Part shown: piece after piece, positions 61,039 to 64,000 of the stretch | Layout: every line of letters starts with the position of its first letter | Position numbering within the stretch: the first letter of the stretch is position 1 | DNA from: Erythroxylum novogranatense | Lineage: Eukaryota; Streptophyta; Magnoliopsida; Malpighiales; Erythroxylaceae | DNA length: 64,000 nucleotides | Direction of reading: 5' to 3' | Assembly (NCBI GenBank): GCA_029891385.1 | Contig: CM057226.1 | Span: forward strand, 10,905,225 to 10,969,224 | Translations under genes and position numbers: made by a program | Notes under the pieces: model-generated | What the model was told of the DNA's origin: nothing | The model's database searches: none | Seen by the model: only the letters and a program-made list of their open reading frames with translations

Positions 61039-62480
61039 ATGCCCCAAACCACTAGAGGACAAGACAGATAGTTTGACCCAGATTTGGAAAGAACAGTAAA
61101 GTCAATTTGTCGGCAAAAGAAAATGGACAATCAAGCATAAGAACTTTAGAGAATTCAAAGAGAGAGGGATGAAATGGCTCAAAGATTAGCTCGGCTAGAG
61201 GCCAAACTTAGTGTAGCTAATTTGACCAGAGCAAATGAAAGCGGAGACAATGGAAATGAACAAGAACAATTGCACCAATGTTCTATCAGGGAATATTTCC
61301 AGCCTACAGTGGTAAACAATTATCACTGTATCCAAAGACCTAATGTTCGTGTTCAGAATTTTCATATTTCACCTGGACTCATCAATTTGGTTCAGACAAA
61401 TCAGTTTGGAGGAGCACCAATGGAGGATCCAAATGATCATCTTGGAAATTTCCAGGAATTATGTGACACTATCAAGATAAAGGGGCAACGCAAGATGAAA
61501 TTAGGCTCACTTTGTTCCCATTCTCTCTTCGGGATAAAACAAAGAATTGGTTTCATTCAAATTCTACTAATAGAATGTGAACTTGGCAAGAGGTGGCACA
61601 ATAGTTCTTAATTAAATTTTTTCCACTTAGTAAAGTTGCGAAGTTAAGAGTTGAGATCAGAACATTTAGACAGCATGACTTGGAACTATTACATGAAGCT
61701 TGGGAAAGGCACAAAGATCTTTTGAGAAATTGTCCACATCATGGATACCAAGAGTGGGTACACGTGGAAATGTTCTACAACGGGTTGAATGGCTAGACTC
61801 GAACTATTGTGGATGCAACAACAGGTGGTACTTTGATGAGAAAAGCATCTCAAGAAACATGTGAATTGCTGGAAGATATGCCTTCGAACAGCTACCAGTG
61901 GCCCTCTGAGAGAAATACTAGAAAGAGAAAAATTTTGGAAGTGGATCAAGTGACTCAGTTATCTGCTCAATTTGCATCCCTATCCAATCAATTTTTAAAA
62001 TTCATGTCAAAGGAAAGAGAGAATGAGCAGGTAGCAGCTACTAGTCATTCATTCGACACCAATGACGAGGGGGTGGAACAAGCCTAGTTTGTTAACCAAA
62101 GGAACTTGGGATTTAATTCACAACCAATGTGAAATCAATATAGTCAAGGCTACAACTCTAAGGAGCAATATAACTATGATATACAAAGGAACATGCCCTA
62201 CCCACCTAGATATGGGCCACTATTGGCAGAATAGAGACCCTCCTTGGAAGAAATGATTGGCAATTTTGTAACAGAGACAAGGAACTGTTTCCACAAGAAT
62301 GAGAAGGAGATGGATGAGTTGTAAATGCAAGTAACCAGTATTGGGACTTCAGTGAAGAGTTTGGAAGTTCAGTTGGGAAAACTTGAAAATGTTGTTGGGA
62401 ATTTGAATCAAATGACATTTCTAAGTAATGTTGAAACTAACCCGAGAGAGCAGTGCAAGGCCATCATTCTTTGAAGTGGA
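61039..62480 (+). pseudogene. Athila C gag
   Basis: ATGCCCCAAACCAC opens the frame but is stopped by TAG within about 12 codons. Later parts: MAQRLARLEAKLSVANL coiled coil, RPNVRVQNFHISPGLINLVQ, TNQFGGAPMEDPNDHLGNFQ, ELCDTIKIKG; then after a frameshift near 61490 KLRVEIRTFRQHDLE, LHEAWERHKDLLRNCPHHG, MFYNGLNG, LEDMPSNSYQWPSER and SAQFASLSNQFLKFMS. Stops near 61796, 62085 and 62232 show decay. The gag protein would build the virus-like particle. Confidence 0.85.
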
Positions 62481-62495
62481 AAAGAGTTTGATGAA

Positions 62496-63340
62496 GTGAA
62501 ACTTAAAGAACAGAGCTCCACTAAATCCAACCAAAACAAAGGAAAGAATACTTGTGAAGAAGCAAGTGCACCTACACAAGTTGAGAAGGAAGTTAACTCG
62601 GAGAAGAAACTAGAAGGAGAACTGCAAACAAAAATCATCCCTAAGCTGCCATATCCTCAAAGATTTCAACGGAAGAAAATCAATGATCAATTTGTAAAAT
62701 TCCTTGAAGTCTTTAAGAAACTTGAGATCAACATTCCCTTGATTGAAGCTATTGAACAAGTACCGAATTATGCAAAATTCATTAAGGACATTATTACCAA
62801 TAAAGGAGATTTGGAGACTATAAGACTGTATTGATGACCGAGAAGTGTAGTGTAGTCTTGCAAAGAAAGTTGCCACAGAAATTGAAAGATCCGGGAAGCT
62901 TCACAATTTCGTGTGAGATCAGCAACACACATTTTGGTAAAGTGCTTTGCAATTTGGGGGCAAGCATAAGTCTCATGCCTCTTTCCATCTTCCAAAAGCT
63001 AGGATTAAGAGAAGTCAAGTTATCAACAATTTGTCTCCAACTAGTCGACCATTCTCTCACTTATCCTCGAGGTATTGTAGAAGACATTCTTGTTCGTGTT
63101 GATAAATTTATTCTCCCTGCAGACTTTGTCTTGCTCTACATGGAAGAAGATAAAGAGATCTGATCATACTTGGGAGACCATTCTTGGCTACCGGAGGAGC
63201 AGTGATTAATGTGCAACAAGGGGAACTAACCTTGCATATAAATGGTGAGAAAGTGAGGTTTAACATATACAAATCGCTCAAACATCCAAGTGATACACAG
63301 ACTTGCAAGCGAGTGGATGTCATATCATCTTGTGTGGTAA
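62496..63340 (+). pseudogene. Athila C gag-pol linker and protease
   Basis: PKLPYPQRFQRKKINDQFVK, FKKLEINIPLIEAIEQVPNY and KFIKDIITNKGDLE, then a frameshift into LPQKLKDPGSFTISCEI, GKVLCNLGASISLMPLSIFQ, LREVKLSTICLQLVDHSLTY, PRGIVEDILVRVDKF and, after another shift at about 63165, FLATGGAVINVQQGEL. The usual catalytic LCDLGAS is LCNLGAS, so the protease would be inactive in any case. Confidence 0.85.
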
Positions 63341-64000
63341 CATCTTTTCCTTCCCTTATACCTAAAGACCCATTATTGACATGTTTGAAAGGTATGGTTA
63401 GAAAAGATGCTATGGATGATGATGATAATTGTTTTATGGTGGTATTGGATTTTTTTGCATGCTTGAAAATTTTTGATCAAACCGAGCCTTTGTTTTGGGT
63501 GACTAATGTTGATGTTGTTGGTGATGTGAAAGATGTGCACCCATTAATTGATTTAAAACCTTTGTCTGAAAATTTAAAATATGCATTCTTGAGTGCTAAT
63601 CAAACTTTTCCTGTCATTATTTCATCTTCATTGACTCCTTTAGAAGAAGAAAAATTGCTTAGGGTATTAAGAGAGTTAAAAATGCATTGGGTAGGTCAAT
63701 TTCAGACATTAAGGGAATTAATCCTTCTATTGTAATGCATAAAATACTTATGGAGGAGTCATTCACCTGTAGCATTCAACCCCAAAGAAGATTGAACCTA
63801 GCAATGAAGGAAGTGGTTAGGAATGAAATTCAAAAGTGGCTTAAGGCTGGAATCATTTACCCAAAATTTGATAGTTCACAGGTTAGTCCTACTCAGGTGG
63901 TTCCTAAAAGAGGTGGATTCACTGTAGTTAAAGATGATAACAATGAGACTATTTCCACTAGGAAAATCATTGGATGAAGGGTTTTGCATGGATTATAGGA
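63341..64000 (+). pseudogene. Athila C RT N-terminal part, cut by window
   Basis: DLKPLSENLKYAFLSANQTF, PVIISSSLTPLEEEKLLRVL, then a frameshift near 63690 into GRSISDIKGINPSIVMHKIL, QPQRRLNLAMKEVVRNEIQK, LKAGIIYPKFDSSQVSPTQV and PKRGGFTVVKDDNNE. The catalytic motifs lie beyond the window edge. A stop follows IIG at 63975. Confidence 0.85.

Larger units (their letters stand above)
29222..64000 (+). mobile_element. Athila-type Ty3 element C (runs past the window)
   Basis: Host of the whole right-hand nest. 5' LTR 29222-35775 (about 2.57 kb without solo LTR S), PBS at 35778-35799, and the leader interrupted at 35855 by element B (TSD CTTCT at 35851-35855 and 60952-60956). Coding sequence resumes at about 61039. 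The lineage is called from the Athila-type gag (NQFGGAPMEDPNDHL, LLEDMPSNSYQWPSER), the protease order LCxLGASISLMP and the RT entry (ISDIKGINPSIVMHKILMEE). The 3' part is outside the window. Candidate TSD GTACT precedes the element (29217-29221) and can be tested only with the right end. Confidence 0.85.

Overview
This is plant nuclear DNA, most likely from a eudicot. It is AT-rich and consists mostly of retrotransposons: Copia, Ty3 Tekay/Del-type chromovirus, Athila-type Ty3, LINE, hAT and CACTA remnants. Little ordinary gene space is visible. The only plausible host genes are two small secreted-peptide genes on the minus strand (2348-2617 and 25872-26087). A third copy (24325-24462) is broken. 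No tRNA, rRNA, CRISPR array or prokaryotic feature was seen.

Layout. 1-814: frameshifted tail of a CACTA-type transposase, cut by the window edge. 1463-1889: ~199-bp tandem repeats. 1890-3578: peptide gene 1 inside a segment that is duplicated at 15513-25423. 3885-11145: a Copia integrase remnant (G) split by a ~4-kb solo LTR (E, 3983-10411), which is itself split by a 2.4-kb solo LTR (D, 5015-7428). 11148-11990: LINE RNase H remnant. 12700-13545: reverse Copia gag remnant. 15988-24324: a degenerate Copia element (F) inserted in the coding exon of the second peptide copy. 25872-26087: peptide gene 3. 26735-29221: reverse Copia gag-pol remnant (H).

29222-64000 is one nested stack. An Athila-type element (C) carries a 3977-bp solo LTR (S, 31347-35323, TSD GGATA) in its 5' LTR. 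A Tekay-type element (B, 35856-60951, TSD CTTCT) sits in the leader of C. A second, better preserved Tekay-type element (A, 36348-51276, TSD TACTT) sits in the 5' LTR of B. A hAT element (40663-43714, 8-bp TSD ATATTTAT) sits in the gag of A. C resumes at 60952 with decayed gag, protease and the start of RT, and runs off the window. The insertion order is therefore C, then B, then A, then the hAT.

The most notable items are the hAT element, which carries a fragment of an LRR receptor-like kinase gene (similar to the At3g03770 group); the peptide gene cluster with one member destroyed by a retrotransposon; and LTR architecture such as U3 tandem repeats, GC-rich minisatellites and a conserved hairpin shared between LTR families. 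I see no intact autonomous transposon. All comparisons were made by eye from the sequence; no alignments or database searches were run.
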